Of a stretch of 64,000 nt of DNA, positions 52,329 to 62,733 are shown one piece after another (the stretch's first letter is position 1; each line of letters starts with the position of its first letter). Where the stretch lies: assembly GCA_000403495.2 (NCBI GenBank), contig KE159820.1:95563-159562 (forward strand), written 5' to 3'. Made by a program: the position numbers and the translations under genes. This stretch comes from Lachnospiraceae bacterium 10-1 (GTDB taxonomy: Bacteria; Bacillota; Clostridia; Lachnospirales; Lachnospiraceae). The notes below the pieces were generated by a model. That model saw only the letters and a program-made list of their open reading frames with translations. It did not search any database and was not told the origin of the DNA.

Positions 52329-53672
52329 TTACTTAATTTGTCTTGCCAATTTCAACAGATTTTCTCTCTCGTTTTGTTCAGGATCTTCTATCACTATATC
52401 CAATAGCTGGTGCAGTACTTTTCCGATTTCAGGGCCGGGGCACATGTCCGCTTCTGAGATCAGATCTTTTCCTGTTACTGCAAGCGTCTTTAAGGATACA
52501 CATTCTCCCTTGGCCGCCTCCTGCTCATAAACTCTTTGAACCGCCTTTAATTTTTCTTTCTTTTCTTCCTGAAGATACGTGCTTTGCGCCTCTAAATCTG
52601 CTTCCTTTACCTGAAATAAAAGAGGAAAAATATCTTCTCCTATCTTCATAACCGCACGCCTTACGTTTTTTTCTTTTGCTTCTACTTCATAATCATGATA
52701 TCTGACCAGCTTTGTGACCATGCCAATTGTGTAGTTATCAAATTTAAGCCGCTTCAGTATTTTCAGCGCTATTTCCTCAGAAACTGCCTGATGCCCATGA
52801 AAATGACATATTCCCTGATCATCCACCGTAATTGTTTCAGGTTTTCCAATATCATGAAACAGCATGGCAAGGCGCAGGATTTTATCCGGACTTATTTTCT
52901 GCATGGATTTTAAAATATGCTCCCCCACATTGTAACAGTGATGTGGATTATTCTGTTCCGTTTCCATGCAAACATCAAACTCCGGAAGGATCACCTTTGT
53001 AATCCCCGTTTCATATGCAATTTTTAAATTTTCAGGATGAGGCGAGGTTACCAGCTTGACCAGCTCCGCCTGAATTCTTTCGGAACTGATACAGGTAAGC
53101 CTAGGTGCAAACTCCATAAGGGCTGCTTTTGTTTTCGGTTCAATCTCATATCCCAGCTGCGCCGAAAATCTTACCGCCCGCATAATCCGCAGGGCATCTT
53201 CCGTAAATCTCTTTTCAGGACTGCCCACGCACCGGATTACCTTATCTTTCAAATCCGCCATTCCTCCGAATATATCCACCAGGCCGCTGACATCATTATA
53301 AGCCATTGCATTAATGGTAAAATCTCTCCTTTTTAAATCCTCCACCAGGCTGGCAGTAAACATTACATCCTTTGGGTGCCTTCCATCCTCATAAATTCCA
53401 TCAATACGGTAAGTGGTTACCTCAAATCCCTCTCTGTCAACCATGACTGTCACTGTCCCATGTTTCAGTCCCGTGTCAATCGTATGCTTAAACAGTTCTT
53501 TTATCTGATAAGGAGAGGCTGAGGTTGTAATATCCCAATCATCCGGAATTCTGCCTAAAATGGAATCACGAATGCAGCCGCCTACTGCATACGCTTCGTA
53601 GCCGGCTTCCATAATTGTATTTATAATATATGTTACCTTTTCAGGCAGCTGAATCATTATTTCATTCTGCAT
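52329..53672 (-). CDS. cca: CCA tRNA nucleotidyltransferase with HD domain
   Basis: A 447-residue class II enzyme. GGCIRDSILGRIPDDWDITT holds the catalytic aspartates; RRDFTINAMAYN follows; ALRIMRAVRFSAQLGYEIE is the ERxxxE-like region; the HD domain reads MLFHDIGKPET. It adds or repairs CCA at tRNA 3' ends; this is needed here, because the tRNA-Gly of the window does not encode CCA. Confidence 0.95.
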   Translation of the reverse strand: MQNEIMIQLPEKVTYIINTIMEAGYEAYAVGGCIRDSILGRIPDDWDITTSASPYQIKELFKHTIDTGLKHGTVTVMVDREGFEVTTYRIDGIYEDGRHPKDVMFTASLVEDLKRRDFTINAMAYNDVSGLVDIFGGMADLKDKVIRCVGSPEKRFTEDALRIMRAVRFSAQLGYEIEPKTKAALMEFAPRLTCISSERIQAELVKLVTSPHPENLKIAYETGITKVILPEFDVCMETEQNNPHHCYNVGEHILKSMQKISPDKILRLAMLFHDIGKPETITVDDQGICHFHGHQAVSEEIALKILKRLKFDNYTIGMVTKLVRYHDYEVEAKEKNVRRAVMKIGEDIFPLLFQVKEADLEAQSTYLQEEKKEKLKAVQRVYEQEAAKGECVSLKTLAVTGKDLISEADMCPGPEIGKVLHQLLDIVIEDPEQNERENLLKLARQIK

Positions 53673-53698
53673 TCGTTATTCCCTATATACTGCAATCT

Positions 53699-55129
53699 CT
53701 AATATGCTTTTCCCCAGTATACCATTTTTTTAGCGCTCTTTCCACAATAAGCACAAGTTTCTGACAGACATTCCTGTTGAAAAGGCATACATCTGCTGCT
53801 GACACCCATATTCTCTTTGATCTCTTCCTCGCAGGATCTTTCTCCACACCACATTGCTTTTACAAAGCCTGTTTTTTGTGCAAATGTATTCTCGAATTCT
53901 TCCCTGCATGTTGCAGTATAAGTATGTTCCTCTAAATGCTTTCTTGCCCTGTTAAGCATATCAGTCTGAATCTGGGTAAGCAGTCCGGCTACAGTTTCCT
54001 CTAATTTTTCCAGCTCTACCTCTATTTTTTCTCTGGTATCCCGGCGGCAGATTACGCACTTGCCTGCTTCTATATCCTTAGGTCCAATTTCTACACGCAT
54101 AGGAATACCGCGCATCTCCTGCTCGGAGAACTTCCATCCGGGACTTTTATCAGAATCATCGACCTTTACGCGGAAATTACTCAGCCTGTCACGAAGCTCA
54201 TAAGCCTTTTCAAGGACTCCTTCTTTCTTTTGCTGGATAGGAATAATCATCACCTGTACAGGTGCAATCTCAGGAGGAAGCACCAGCCCTGAATCGTCCC
54301 CATGCACCATGATAATCGCCCCAATAATTCTGGTAGACATTCCCCATGAAGTTTGATGTACATATTTTAACTGATTATCTTTATCCGTATACTGAATGCC
54401 AAAAGCCTTTGCAAATCCATCTCCAAAATTGTGGCTGGTTCCTGACTGTAATGCCTTACCATCATGCATCAGGGCTTCTATAGTATAAGTAGCTTCCGCA
54501 CCTGCAAATTTTTCTTTTTCCGTCTTCCGCCCTTTTACCACAGGAATTGCCAGAACTTCCTCGCAAAAGTCTGCATAAACATTCAGCATCTGTTCTGTTC
54601 TTTCTTCGGCCTCATCAGCAGTAGCATGGGCAGTATGTCCCTCCTGCCATAAGAATTCTCTGGAGCGCAGGAAAGGTCTTGTTTCCTTTTCCCAGCGGAC
54701 TACACTGCACCACTGGTTATATACCTTGGGGAGATCCCGGTAAGACTGAATATCTCCTTTGTAAAAATCACAAAAGAGTGTTTCTGACGTAGGCCTGACA
54801 CACATTCTCTCCTGCAGTGGATTTAAGCCTCCATGCGTCACCCAGGCCACCTCAGGTGCAAATCCTTCCACATGATCTTTCTCCTTTTGTAAAAGGCTTT
54901 CAGGAATAAACATAGGCATATATACATTTTCAACGCCTACTGCTTTAAATCTTTCATCCAGACGTTTTTGAATATTCTCCCATATTGCATATCCTGCCGG
55001 CTTAATTACCATGCATCCTTTTACATTGGAGTAATCAATCAACTCCGCTTTCTTCACCACATCCGTATACCATTGTGCAAAATCTTCACTCATGGATGTA
55101 ATTGCCTCTACTAACTTTTTTTCAGCCAT
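53699..55129 (-). CDS. proS: Prolyl-tRNA synthetase, type 3 (archaeal/eukaryotic-like)
   Basis: A 476-residue class II synthetase. Motif 2 is in [14 protein letters not shown] and [24 protein letters not shown]; motif 3 is [22 protein letters not shown]. The C-terminal extension after the anticodon domain has cysteines ([27 protein letters not shown]) and ends in Tyr, as in the ProS3 zinc-binding domain. It charges tRNA-Pro. No editing domain is present. Confidence 0.96.
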   Translation of the reverse strand: MAEKKLVEAITSMSEDFAQWYTDVVKKAELIDYSNVKGCMVIKPAGYAIWENIQKRLDERFKAVGVENVYMPMFIPESLLQKEKDHVEGFAPEVAWVTHGGLNPLQERMCVRPTSETLFCDFYKGDIQSYRDLPKVYNQWCSVVRWEKETRPFLRSREFLWQEGHTAHATADEAEERTEQMLNVYADFCEEVLAIPVVKGRKTEKEKFAGAEATYTIEALMHDGKALQSGTSHNFGDGFAKAFGIQYTDKDNQLKYVHQTSWGMSTRIIGAIIMVHGDDSGLVLPPEIAPVQVMIIPIQQKKEGVLEKAYELRDRLSNFRVKVDDSDKSPGWKFSEQEMRGIPMRVEIGPKDIEAGKCVICRRDTREKIEVELEKLEETVAGLLTQIQTDMLNRARKHLEEHTYTATCREEFENTFAQKTGFVKAMWCGERSCEEEIKENMGVSSRCMPFQQECLSETCAYCGKSAKKMVYWGKAY

Positions 55130-55151
55130 CTTTCAATCTCCTTTTTGTAAT

Positions 55152-56633
55152 TTATACAATCGTCTTTAAGACTTCTACTTCTTCCATTACCTCATCCAAA
55201 AGAAGGCTGACCTTCCTGGTTCCTTCAATCGTATCGTCTGTGAGCTCTCTGGTATTTTCCGTATTTGCAAGAAGCTCCTCACTAAACGCACTTAAACTTT
55301 CAACATACTGAATAATTTCTTTGTTGCTGTCCTTTATTTGAATCATATTAGAAGACTGTTTTTCCACACTGCCATTTACATCCACAATATCCCTGCTGAT
55401 CTTTTCAAATGCAGTACGAGTCTGTGTTACAAGCTGTGCCTGTTCTTTATTTAATTCCACAAGACTTCCTACACTCTTTTCAGCCATATTTGTCTGACAA
55501 GTAAGCTCATCAATAATGCCTTTTACCTGACGGGTAGCCTCTTCCGTCTGTGCAGCAAGCTTTTTAATTTCATCAGCCACCACCGCAAAACCTCTGCCTG
55601 CCTCTCCTGCACGCGCTGCTTCAATGCTTGCATTTAATGCCAAAAGTTCTGTCTGGTTAGTAATGTTTTCTATCATTTCAAGAATTTCATTTACCTCATG
55701 TGTCTGACGCATCAGACTTGTCATTGCAGCACTCACTTCATTGCTGGCCTTTTCACTTTGCTTCGAAGATCTAAGCAGATCTTCTACATCCCGGTTTCCT
55801 GTCTCCGTAATTTCTTTGGTACCAGTAAATTTATCCTGAATTTCTTCAACAACCACTCCCATGTTGTCTGTAAGCGTTCCAATATTTTCCGTCATTCGAA
55901 GCTGATTTTGAATGGTACCTGCCAGATCATTAGTTCCGGTAACAATTTCATCAATTGCAACCTTACTCCTTTCCCCCTGCTTAGACATATTTTTTGCTTC
56001 TGCACTGATCAGGGAAACCTTTTCGATTAGTGTACCTGTGGTCTTCAAAATCTGATTTAAAATAGCCTCTTCTTTTTTCTTATCCTGTTCGATTAAACCA
56101 ACTTTGTAATTGTTTACCCTCTCTAACACCTTAGTGGAAAGAATAGATAAGCCTGCTACCATTGCTACTACCGCCACCTGAATTTCATAATTAACGATAT
56201 CCAAACTTGCCACACCGTTTTGGACAGACGTAAATGCAATGTATGTAAGATTAACAAGAACAGCCGCCACACCGCCTTTGATGGCAAACTTACTGTCCTG
56301 ATAAAGTGAAATGGCAACGATCATAGGAAGTATATAACAGAATGATAAAATGCTAACTGATGTAAGAAGTACAAAAGCATACAAAATCTCATATCCAAAA
56401 AGCCCGAAATACCTTACCATTTTACTGTTTTTGTCTTTCAAATAAACAAGAATTGTAACAATAAGAGGTATTAATAAAAATGCACAAAATACTGCTATAT
56501 ATCCTGGCGTCCTGTTACCCTTTATCAGCTCCACCATATATGCGGCGAAAAGAATTCCGGCGATTATCTCATAACAATTTAAAAAACGCTTATTCATATA
56601 TTCCATTTCCTGAAAATTCTGACTGTTTTCCAT
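55152..56633 (-). CDS. Methyl-accepting chemotaxis-like receptor with membrane sensor
   Basis: A protein of about 493 residues. The N-terminal half has about six membrane helices and no Cache or HAMP domain; the C-terminal half is an MCP signalling coiled coil with the hairpin tip [32 protein letters not shown]. It could sense a small molecule in the membrane or an energy state. No flagellar or che genes are in the window. The start is uncertain (56633, 56645 or 56690 are possible). The upstream region carries the two-hairpin element shared with the histidine kinase gene. Confidence 0.85.
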   Translation of the reverse strand: MENSQNFQEMEYMNKRFLNCYEIIAGILFAAYMVELIKGNRTPGYIAVFCAFLLIPLIVTILVYLKDKNSKMVRYFGLFGYEILYAFVLLTSVSILSFCYILPMIVAISLYQDSKFAIKGGVAAVLVNLTYIAFTSVQNGVASLDIVNYEIQVAVVAMVAGLSILSTKVLERVNNYKVGLIEQDKKKEEAILNQILKTTGTLIEKVSLISAEAKNMSKQGERSKVAIDEIVTGTNDLAGTIQNQLRMTENIGTLTDNMGVVVEEIQDKFTGTKEITETGNRDVEDLLRSSKQSEKASNEVSAAMTSLMRQTHEVNEILEMIENITNQTELLALNASIEAARAGEAGRGFAVVADEIKKLAAQTEEATRQVKGIIDELTCQTNMAEKSVGSLVELNKEQAQLVTQTRTAFEKISRDIVDVNGSVEKQSSNMIQIKDSNKEIIQYVESLSAFSEELLANTENTRELTDDTIEGTRKVSLLLDEVMEEVEVLKTIV

Positions 56634-56640
56634 TTTTGTA

Positions 56641-56704
56641 CCCATCTGCGCGTTGCGACACGCGTATAAATCAACAGGTTGAATACGCATTTTTATTCAA
56701 CCTT
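56641..56704 (-). promoter_or_regulatory. Two-hairpin leader element, copy at the chemoreceptor gene
   Basis: In plus-strand order: CCCATCTG, a GC hairpin (CGCGT 56649-56653 with ACGCG 56660-56664), an AAATCA block, and a second hairpin (AGGTTGAATA 56676-56685 with TATTCAACCT 56694-56703). The same order occurs before the histidine kinase gene, with a different GC stem. In the transcript it lies at the ribosome site. Confidence 0.55.
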
Positions 56705-56775
56705 ATATCCATGACTTTCAAAGTCCCTATTCATCAAATACTCTTATACATAATAATGCAAAGTAAATAAAAAAG

Positions 56776-58317
56776 TCAATCACCCCGTCTTTGGGATACT
56801 GCACTTCCCATTCCCATAAGCAGAAATAGGAAAGGCAGATTTAAAACCTGCTCAAAACTGACCATATTATGGCACAAATAACAGATCACGCATGCCGCCA
56901 ATCCTAAAAAAATATAATTTTCTTTTCCATTTTTCATACATTTCTTTACGAAAAATATCACAATTCCCAAAAGCAGACATACGCCTAAAATTCCTTCATT
57001 TACAAGACAGGTAAGCAATTCATTATGGGCATTGGTCAGCCTGCTGTTCCCAAAAGCCTCCCTTAATTTCACTGCCAAGTCCGGCAGGGAATAAACATAA
57101 ACAGAAAAGCAATCCGCCCCCACCCCTATAAACTTATGTAAAAGAGTCATTTGTTTAAAACTGTCAAAAGCAATTGAAAAAGCTGCTCCCCTGCCATTTC
57201 CCCAGTTTTTATCCAATAGGAAAAAACTCTTTTCTTCCAATCCCGAAATCCCTATACTGGTATTGAATCCGGCAATGAAAAGCCACAGCATTACCCCGCC
57301 TAAAAGCAATACAACCATTGTTTTTCTTATGGTTTTTTTTATGTACTCACTTAAAAAAAAGTTTTCCTTTTTCCATAAAAGCATGCCATAAATTAAAAGC
57401 CCAAAAATTCCTGCCGCCAATGTAACATTTGATCCTGTAGCATAAGCGCATAAGTTATTGGTGTCATAATTATAGCGATCCGGCATAAATACCCGCATAA
57501 ACCTGACTGTCTGTGCCGAAAATCCCCATAAGAAAATTAGAAAAAAATAATTCCTGAGCCATGCTTCTTTCTCCAAAGAAATCCAAAGCAGTATAAAAAA
57601 TAATGCTGCAAAAAAAAGAAAAATACTGTCTCCGCCCTGGCTAACTCCTGCCATAAAAGAAATTATCGTATAGATCCCATAAAACAATTTCAGGTAAATG
57701 TTTTTATTTTGAAACAAAAACATGCAGATGCCAATCGGTGCAAGTACCGATAAATATCCATTGAACCAATTAATATTTCCTAAAGTGGAAATGAATTCAG
57801 GCTGACGTATTTCCAGGGGAATCAAATAAATGGAAAATCTGTCCAGAATTCCAAGTACAAATACAACCCCTGATATGACAATAGACATATGCCAGACAAA
57901 TCTGTTCCCATCCCATAATCTGGAAATAAAAAAATATAATGCACACAAGATGAGTTTAAGTACAAGTCCCATGTACCAGCCTTCCGTCCCCCATAAGGCT
58001 TCCCCCCGAAAATCTGAAAATGCATATGAAATAAAAATTTCTGTGGCATACATTATTACAAACAAATCCACTATTGATAAATTATTCCAATCAATCAAAT
58101 ACATCTTACGCTTCTTTAAACATTGGTAAATGCCCTGCACTGTCAGAAGAATGCTTATCAATGTAAAAATACCTGCTGCCGCAAGAGAACTGAATATAAA
58201 AAAATGATATTTGGCTTTTCCAATGTCCACATACCCTTGTTTCATATAAAATGGATAGACACCAAAAATAAGTAGTAAATATGCCGTTGTAAATAAACTC
58301 CCTGCTTTTTTGATCAA
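56776..58317 (-). CDS. O-antigen ligase/polymerase-like membrane protein
   Basis: A 513-residue membrane protein with about 12 helices. A large external loop before the last helices contains GNGRGAAFSIAFDSFKQMTLLHKFIGVGADCF and TNAHNELLTCLVNEGILG, the latter being the conserved histidine region of the Wzy/WaaL (O-antigen ligase) family. It may polymerise or attach a cell-surface glycan. No glycosyltransferases are next to it. The start is TTG 58317 after AAGGTGG. Confidence 0.85.
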   Translation of the reverse strand: MIKKAGSLFTTAYLLLIFGVYPFYMKQGYVDIGKAKYHFFIFSSLAAAGIFTLISILLTVQGIYQCLKKRKMYLIDWNNLSIVDLFVIMYATEIFISYAFSDFRGEALWGTEGWYMGLVLKLILCALYFFISRLWDGNRFVWHMSIVISGVVFVLGILDRFSIYLIPLEIRQPEFISTLGNINWFNGYLSVLAPIGICMFLFQNKNIYLKLFYGIYTIISFMAGVSQGGDSIFLFFAALFFILLWISLEKEAWLRNYFFLIFLWGFSAQTVRFMRVFMPDRYNYDTNNLCAYATGSNVTLAAGIFGLLIYGMLLWKKENFFLSEYIKKTIRKTMVVLLLGGVMLWLFIAGFNTSIGISGLEEKSFFLLDKNWGNGRGAAFSIAFDSFKQMTLLHKFIGVGADCFSVYVYSLPDLAVKLREAFGNSRLTNAHNELLTCLVNEGILGVCLLLGIVIFFVKKCMKNGKENYIFLGLAACVICYLCHNMVSFEQVLNLPFLFLLMGMGSAVSQRRGD

Positions 58318-58390
58318 CCTGCCACCTTCTCTTACTGTTTTTGCAGTAACAGCATTAGTATAACAGGGAATCTGCTTTTCTGTAAATATT

Positions 58391-59440
58391 CTATTGTAAT
58401 CTGTTATTTAAGTATTTGCAGCTTTCACAAATGATCACCAGCGCCAACGGACCTTTAACAATTCCCCACACGCCGAATAAATGGATTCCTGCAAAAACAG
58501 CAAATAAAATGCCTACCGGCCACACTCCTACACGCTCTCCTATCAGCTTCGGCTCTAAAAATTCCCTGACCAGTGCACATACTGCATAAAGGCAGAAACA
58601 GATAAAAGCCTGCCAGTAATTTCCGCTGACCAAACGAAAAATTGCTAATGGCAAAAGCATGATTCCGGTTCCTATAAAGGGAAGCATATCCATAATACCT
58701 GTTAATATTCCATATAATATTCCTCCTTCCATTCCCATAATTGTAAGTGTAACTGCGCATATTCCACTGATAATACATAGAATAATAATCTGCGCCCGAA
58801 CAAAGGTCTTTACGTAAAAAATCACCTTTTTTCCTACCTCTGTCAAAGCTTTAAAGCTCTCCTCACTTTTTAGTTTTTCAAGGTAGCTGTCATAATCTTT
58901 CATAATCAGAAGTATAGCGATTATCATAACAACCGTAAAGCTGATAAAACCTACAATATTTCTCATATATCCTACAGATTTTCCCATCACCTCCGGTATT
59001 ACCTTTATCTCAAGGTTTTCAATAAAAATATTGATCTGTTCCACAATAAAATTTTCGATTTGGCGGCCATCCACTCCAAATTTTTCTTCCATCATATTAC
59101 AGCAGTCATTAAGCACAACATAAAACTCTTCCTGATAGTCCGGTATCTGCACTGCCAGTCTGCTGCCGCTTGTAATCAATTCTGAAAGTGCTATCCAGGC
59201 CAAAGTTATGATAATCAGACAAACGAGAAATAAGATGATACCTGCTAAAACTGACTTGCGAATCTTTATTTTTTTACCCAGCCCTCTTACCAGAGGATTT
59301 AAAGCTCCAGCCAGCAAAAAAGCAAATATAAACGGTGATATAATAGGACTAATATACTTCATTGCAAAATAAACTATAAAAATAATAGCCCCTGTTAATA
59401 AATATTTCTTTCCCGTCTCTGACAAATGAAATTTATCCAT
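58391..59440 (-). CDS. AI-2E family transporter (YtvI/TqsA-like)
   Basis: A 349-residue membrane protein with the family pattern: N-terminal helices (FIVYFAMKYISPIISPFIFAFLLAGALNPLVRGLGKK), a central external segment, and the C-terminal GGILYGILTGIMDMLPFIGTGIMLLPLAI and EFLEPKLIGERVGVWPVGILFAVFAGIHLFG. Family members export small signals or act as Na/H antiporters; the role here is not clear. I start at ATG 59440; the frame upstream overlaps the pseudouridine synthase gene. Confidence 0.88.
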   Translation of the reverse strand: MDKFHLSETGKKYLLTGAIIFIVYFAMKYISPIISPFIFAFLLAGALNPLVRGLGKKIKIRKSVLAGIILFLVCLIIITLAWIALSELITSGSRLAVQIPDYQEEFYVVLNDCCNMMEEKFGVDGRQIENFIVEQINIFIENLEIKVIPEVMGKSVGYMRNIVGFISFTVVMIIAILLIMKDYDSYLEKLKSEESFKALTEVGKKVIFYVKTFVRAQIIILCIISGICAVTLTIMGMEGGILYGILTGIMDMLPFIGTGIMLLPLAIFRLVSGNYWQAFICFCLYAVCALVREFLEPKLIGERVGVWPVGILFAVFAGIHLFGVWGIVKGPLALVIICESCKYLNNRLQ

Positions 59441-59534
59441 AAAAAAACACCCACACCTTTTCAGCTTCTCAAAATTTTCTACTGGTAGTATGGGTAATTT
59501 AAAATAAAATATGTTAATAATTATTCTAAGGATA

Positions 59535-60266
59535 TTATAAATTTCTGGTAAAAAAAGGAGTAAACACATCTTCCTCCGGCTGCTTTTCAAATGTAATTTT
59601 CTTCATAGACACCGGATGAAAAAATTCAAGCTTATATGCACACAATGATACATTTCGGCACTTAATCTCATAACTTAAATTCTTCGACTTGTCATTCCCA
59701 TATTTGTTATCACCAATCAAAGGCATGCCTGCATGGGACATCTGCGCCCTGATCTGATGATGTCTTCCTGTAATCAGTTTGATTTCTATCAGAGAAATTT
59801 CTTCAGGCTCCGCATTTTCTTCAAGAGCTATTAATGACTTTACCAGCTTATATTCCAAAACAGCTTTCTTTGCATTGGGAATGCCTTCCTCTACTATCAA
59901 AGACAAATTTGTCTTTGCATTCTTATATAAAAAGTTCTCTAAACGCTCCTTTTGTACATCAGGCCTGCCATAAACAACTGCATAATAATATTTATGCATT
60001 TTTCCACTTGTGATCTGTCTGCCAAGTTCTGCCGCCGCCTGTTTTGTTTTGGCAAATACCAGTATTCCGGAAACTGGCTGGTCAAGCCTGTGAACCACTC
60101 CAATATAGGGTTCCTTCTTTCCCCTATACTCCGGTTTTTTCACCAGATAATTTTTAAGCTCACTGACCATGTCCTGCTGGCCGAGTCTGGCTGTCTGCGT
60201 AGCAATGCCGGCTGGCTTAAATACTGCCAAAATGGCTTCATCTTCGTAAATTATATTTTTTTGCAC
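59535..60266 (-). CDS. RluA-family pseudouridine synthase
   Basis: A 243-residue enzyme. HRLDQPVSGILVFAKT contains the catalytic aspartate, and LITGRHHQIRAQMSHAG is the second family motif. There is no S4 domain, so it resembles RluA/YqcB-type enzymes that modify rRNA or tRNA. The start is GTG 60266 after AGGGG; it follows the response regulator by nine bases. Confidence 0.93.
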   Translation of the reverse strand: MQKNIIYEDEAILAVFKPAGIATQTARLGQQDMVSELKNYLVKKPEYRGKKEPYIGVVHRLDQPVSGILVFAKTKQAAAELGRQITSGKMHKYYYAVVYGRPDVQKERLENFLYKNAKTNLSLIVEEGIPNAKKAVLEYKLVKSLIALEENAEPEEISLIEIKLITGRHHQIRAQMSHAGMPLIGDNKYGNDKSKNLSYEIKCRNVSLCAYKLEFFHPVSMKKITFEKQPEEDVFTPFFTRNL

Positions 60267-60275
60267 TTTTAACCC

Positions 60276-60965
60276 CTATACTTTAAAGCGGTATCCTACG
60301 CCCCAGATTGTTTCAATATATTGCGGCTTTGCAGAATCATACTCGATTTTTTCGCGAATCTTTTTAATATGAACGGTTACTGTGGCAATATCTCCAATAG
60401 AGTCCATGTCCCATATCTCCCTGAACAGCTCTTCCTTAGTATATACATGATTGGGATGTTCCGCTAAAAAAGTAAGCAGATCAAATTCCTTCCCCGTAAA
60501 TGCCTTTTCTACGCCGTCTACGATAACTCTTCTTGCAGTTTTATCAATACGAATGCCGCGTATTTCAATTACATCATTACTCTTCTGATTAGATCCTACA
60601 AGTCTGTCATATCTTGCCATATGAGCTTTTACTCTGGCAACCAGCTCGCTGGGACTGAATGGTTTGGTCATGTAATCATCAGCACCAAGCCCTAAACCTC
60701 TGATCTTATCAATATCATCCTTCTTAGCCGATACCATAATAATTGGAATATTTTTTTCTTCACGGATGCGTTTACAAATTTCAAATCCATCTAAACCGGG
60801 CAGCATCAGATCAAGTACAATTAGATCAAATTCCTCTTCCATGGCAATCTGCAGCCCGTCTCCGCCATCATTTCGAATTATGACTTCAAATCCGCTCAAC
60901 TCCAGATAGTCCTTTTCCAGATCTGCAATAGCCTCTTCGTCCTCGATAATTAAAATTCTGCTCAT
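60276..60965 (-). CDS. OmpR-family response regulator
   Basis: A 229-residue regulator. The receiver has IIEDEEAIADLE, phosphorylation site LIVLDLMLPGLDG and VSAKKDD; the C-terminal winged helix ends VWGVGYRFKV. It lies 21 bases after the histidine kinase gene, its partner. Targets are unknown. Confidence 0.95.
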   Translation of the reverse strand: MSRILIIEDEEAIADLEKDYLELSGFEVIIRNDGGDGLQIAMEEEFDLIVLDLMLPGLDGFEICKRIREEKNIPIIMVSAKKDDIDKIRGLGLGADDYMTKPFSPSELVARVKAHMARYDRLVGSNQKSNDVIEIRGIRIDKTARRVIVDGVEKAFTGKEFDLLTFLAEHPNHVYTKEELFREIWDMDSIGDIATVTVHIKKIREKIEYDSAKPQYIETIWGVGYRFKV

Positions 60966-60986
60966 TTCATTTCCTCCAATTTTTAT

Positions 60987-62465
60987 TTATTCCGCTTCCT
61001 GATACTTACGTATCACAAAATGCATGCATGTTCCTTCTTCCTCTTTACTGGTTGCCCATATATATCCGCCATGATCTTCCACTATTTTTTTCACAATAGA
61101 AAGGCCGATTCCACTCCCCCCCTGAGACGAGTTCCTGGAAGCATCACTTCTGTAAAACCGTTCAAATATCTTAGGCAGATCCTTCGCAGCAATTCCTTTT
61201 CCATTGTCTTCAATTTCTACCCGGATAGAATCTATCTCATCCAAAATGCGGATGTCAATCTCGCCCTTTTCTTTATGAAGATATTTAACGCTGTTTCCTA
61301 TAATATTATTAATAACACGCTTTAATTGCTCTGGATCAGCAATAATAACTGTATCCGGCGCTACCAGATTTGAATAATTTAATTCTATATTTTTCGATTC
61401 CAGGTCCAGCCCTACCTCTTCAATACAGTCCCCAAAATATTCTGAAACATTTATTCTATGGAAATGATAGGGAATACGATTAGAATCAATACCTGAATAT
61501 ACGGTTAGTTCATTAATCAGTCTGTCCATATCATTTGCTTTATTATATATGGTCCTGATGTATTTATCCATCTTTTCCGGCGTATCAGCCACACCATCCA
61601 TAATTCCTTCCACATAACCTTTAATTGCGGTAATCGGTGTTTTAAGGTCATGGGATATATTACTTACCAACTCCTTGTTCTGCTTTTCCGCAAATATTTT
61701 TTCATCTGTGGATTCTTTCAGCCGAAGCCTCATGTCTTCATAATTCCGATACAATTCTCCTATTTCACTATCACCCTTATCAGGAAGCATATATTCCAAA
61801 TTTCCCTCTGCAATATTCTGCATGGCAATATTTAGTTGATTAATAGGTACAAATACACCCCGGCTGATCCAGTTTGTCAAAAACATACTGGTAAAAATTA
61901 AAATCACCATTATTGCAATTGCCATATCTACAAATAATTTTCTTGATAGTACAAAATTAGCCCGGGTAATAATAAAGAAACTGCCTTCGCTCCCATCAGG
62001 AAAATAAAAGTCCATCTGACTTACCAGCTTTTTCATGTCGCTGTAATAAAAACTCTGATCCGGTTCCTGTCCTATATTTTCTCCCTGAAAATCCGGCAGC
62101 TTGTCAAAAATCTGTCCGGCTGCCAGTTCATTCCCGGTATAATATATTTCATCCTGTTTTCTAACTAAAATATAGGATGACTTACCCTCGATGCTTTCAT
62201 TGATTTGAGAAAGCCGATCTATGTTCTCCAGCTCATAAGAATCTCCCTCAAGTATCCCTTTCACCTCAAAAAGAACTCCATCGGAAATGATTTTTGACGC
62301 AAGTGTAGGATCAATCAATAAATTGTAATCGCTATTGCGCAGCCCATATTCCTCCTGACCTTTTGTAAGATACCCGCCAATAAACAAAAAAGCTGTACAT
62401 GCAAGCACCAGCGGCAAAAGAATGATTGTTAAAAAAGTAACAATCAGCCTGGTTTTAAATTTCAT
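60987..62465 (-). CDS. Sensor histidine kinase
   Basis: A 492-residue membrane kinase. One helix (about 5-27), an external domain of about 150 residues, a second helix (about 180-200), a HAMP domain, HisKA (NISHDLKTPITAIKGYVEG), and HATPase (NNIIGNSVKYL, DNGKGIAAKDLP, GGSGIGLSIVKKIVEDHGG). It is placed before its response regulator, opposite to the usual order. I start at ATG 62465, five bases after GGGAG; that ribosome site lies in a repeated leader element. Confidence 0.94.
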   Translation of the reverse strand: MKFKTRLIVTFLTIILLPLVLACTAFLFIGGYLTKGQEEYGLRNSDYNLLIDPTLASKIISDGVLFEVKGILEGDSYELENIDRLSQINESIEGKSSYILVRKQDEIYYTGNELAAGQIFDKLPDFQGENIGQEPDQSFYYSDMKKLVSQMDFYFPDGSEGSFFIITRANFVLSRKLFVDMAIAIMVILIFTSMFLTNWISRGVFVPINQLNIAMQNIAEGNLEYMLPDKGDSEIGELYRNYEDMRLRLKESTDEKIFAEKQNKELVSNISHDLKTPITAIKGYVEGIMDGVADTPEKMDKYIRTIYNKANDMDRLINELTVYSGIDSNRIPYHFHRINVSEYFGDCIEEVGLDLESKNIELNYSNLVAPDTVIIADPEQLKRVINNIIGNSVKYLHKEKGEIDIRILDEIDSIRVEIEDNGKGIAAKDLPKIFERFYRSDASRNSSQGGSGIGLSIVKKIVEDHGGYIWATSKEEEGTCMHFVIRKYQEAE

Positions 62466-62468
62466 CTG

Positions 62469-62568
62469 TGCTCCCATCTGCCCGCTTTAGCGGGCACTCA
62501 AATCAGGGAGGTTGAAAATAATTTTCTTTCAACCTTGCTCCCATCCGCCCGCTTTAGCGGGCACTCAA
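62469..62568 (-). repeat. Duplicated two-hairpin leader element before the histidine kinase
   Basis: A 33-base unit beginning TGCTCCCATC and containing hairpin GCCCGC-TTTA-GCGGGC occurs at 62469-62501 and 62536-62568 with one mismatch. Between them is a second hairpin (AGGTTGAAA 62509-62517 with TTTCAACCT 62527-62535). The first copy includes the kinase ribosome site. The block matches the leader of the chemoreceptor gene in order and spacing. Confidence 0.7.
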
Positions 62569-62662
62569 TACTTTTATTTTGATTATAGCATATAGAACGA
62601 AAAGCTGGTTATTAAAGAATAAATGAATCTATAAAAATTTTATAAATTGTATTCAGTATATA

Positions 62663-62710
62663 TTGACAATAAAAAAAATTTCTGTATAATTAAAAACAGT
62701 AATTGTTACT
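62663..62710 (+). promoter_or_regulatory. Promoter and likely operator of perR
   Basis: TTGACA (62663-62668) is 16 bases from TATAAT (62685-62690). Just downstream the palindrome AGTAATTGTTACT (62698-62710) overlaps the expected transcript start and is a candidate autoregulatory site. Confidence 0.65.
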
Positions 62711-62733
62711 ATTATAACCAGAAAGGAACTTTT

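Noticed and set aside
62469..62568. The duplicated hairpin units as a small CRISPR array
   Set aside because: Only two copies occur, the unit contains a ribosome site, the spacer is itself a hairpin, and no cas gene is present.
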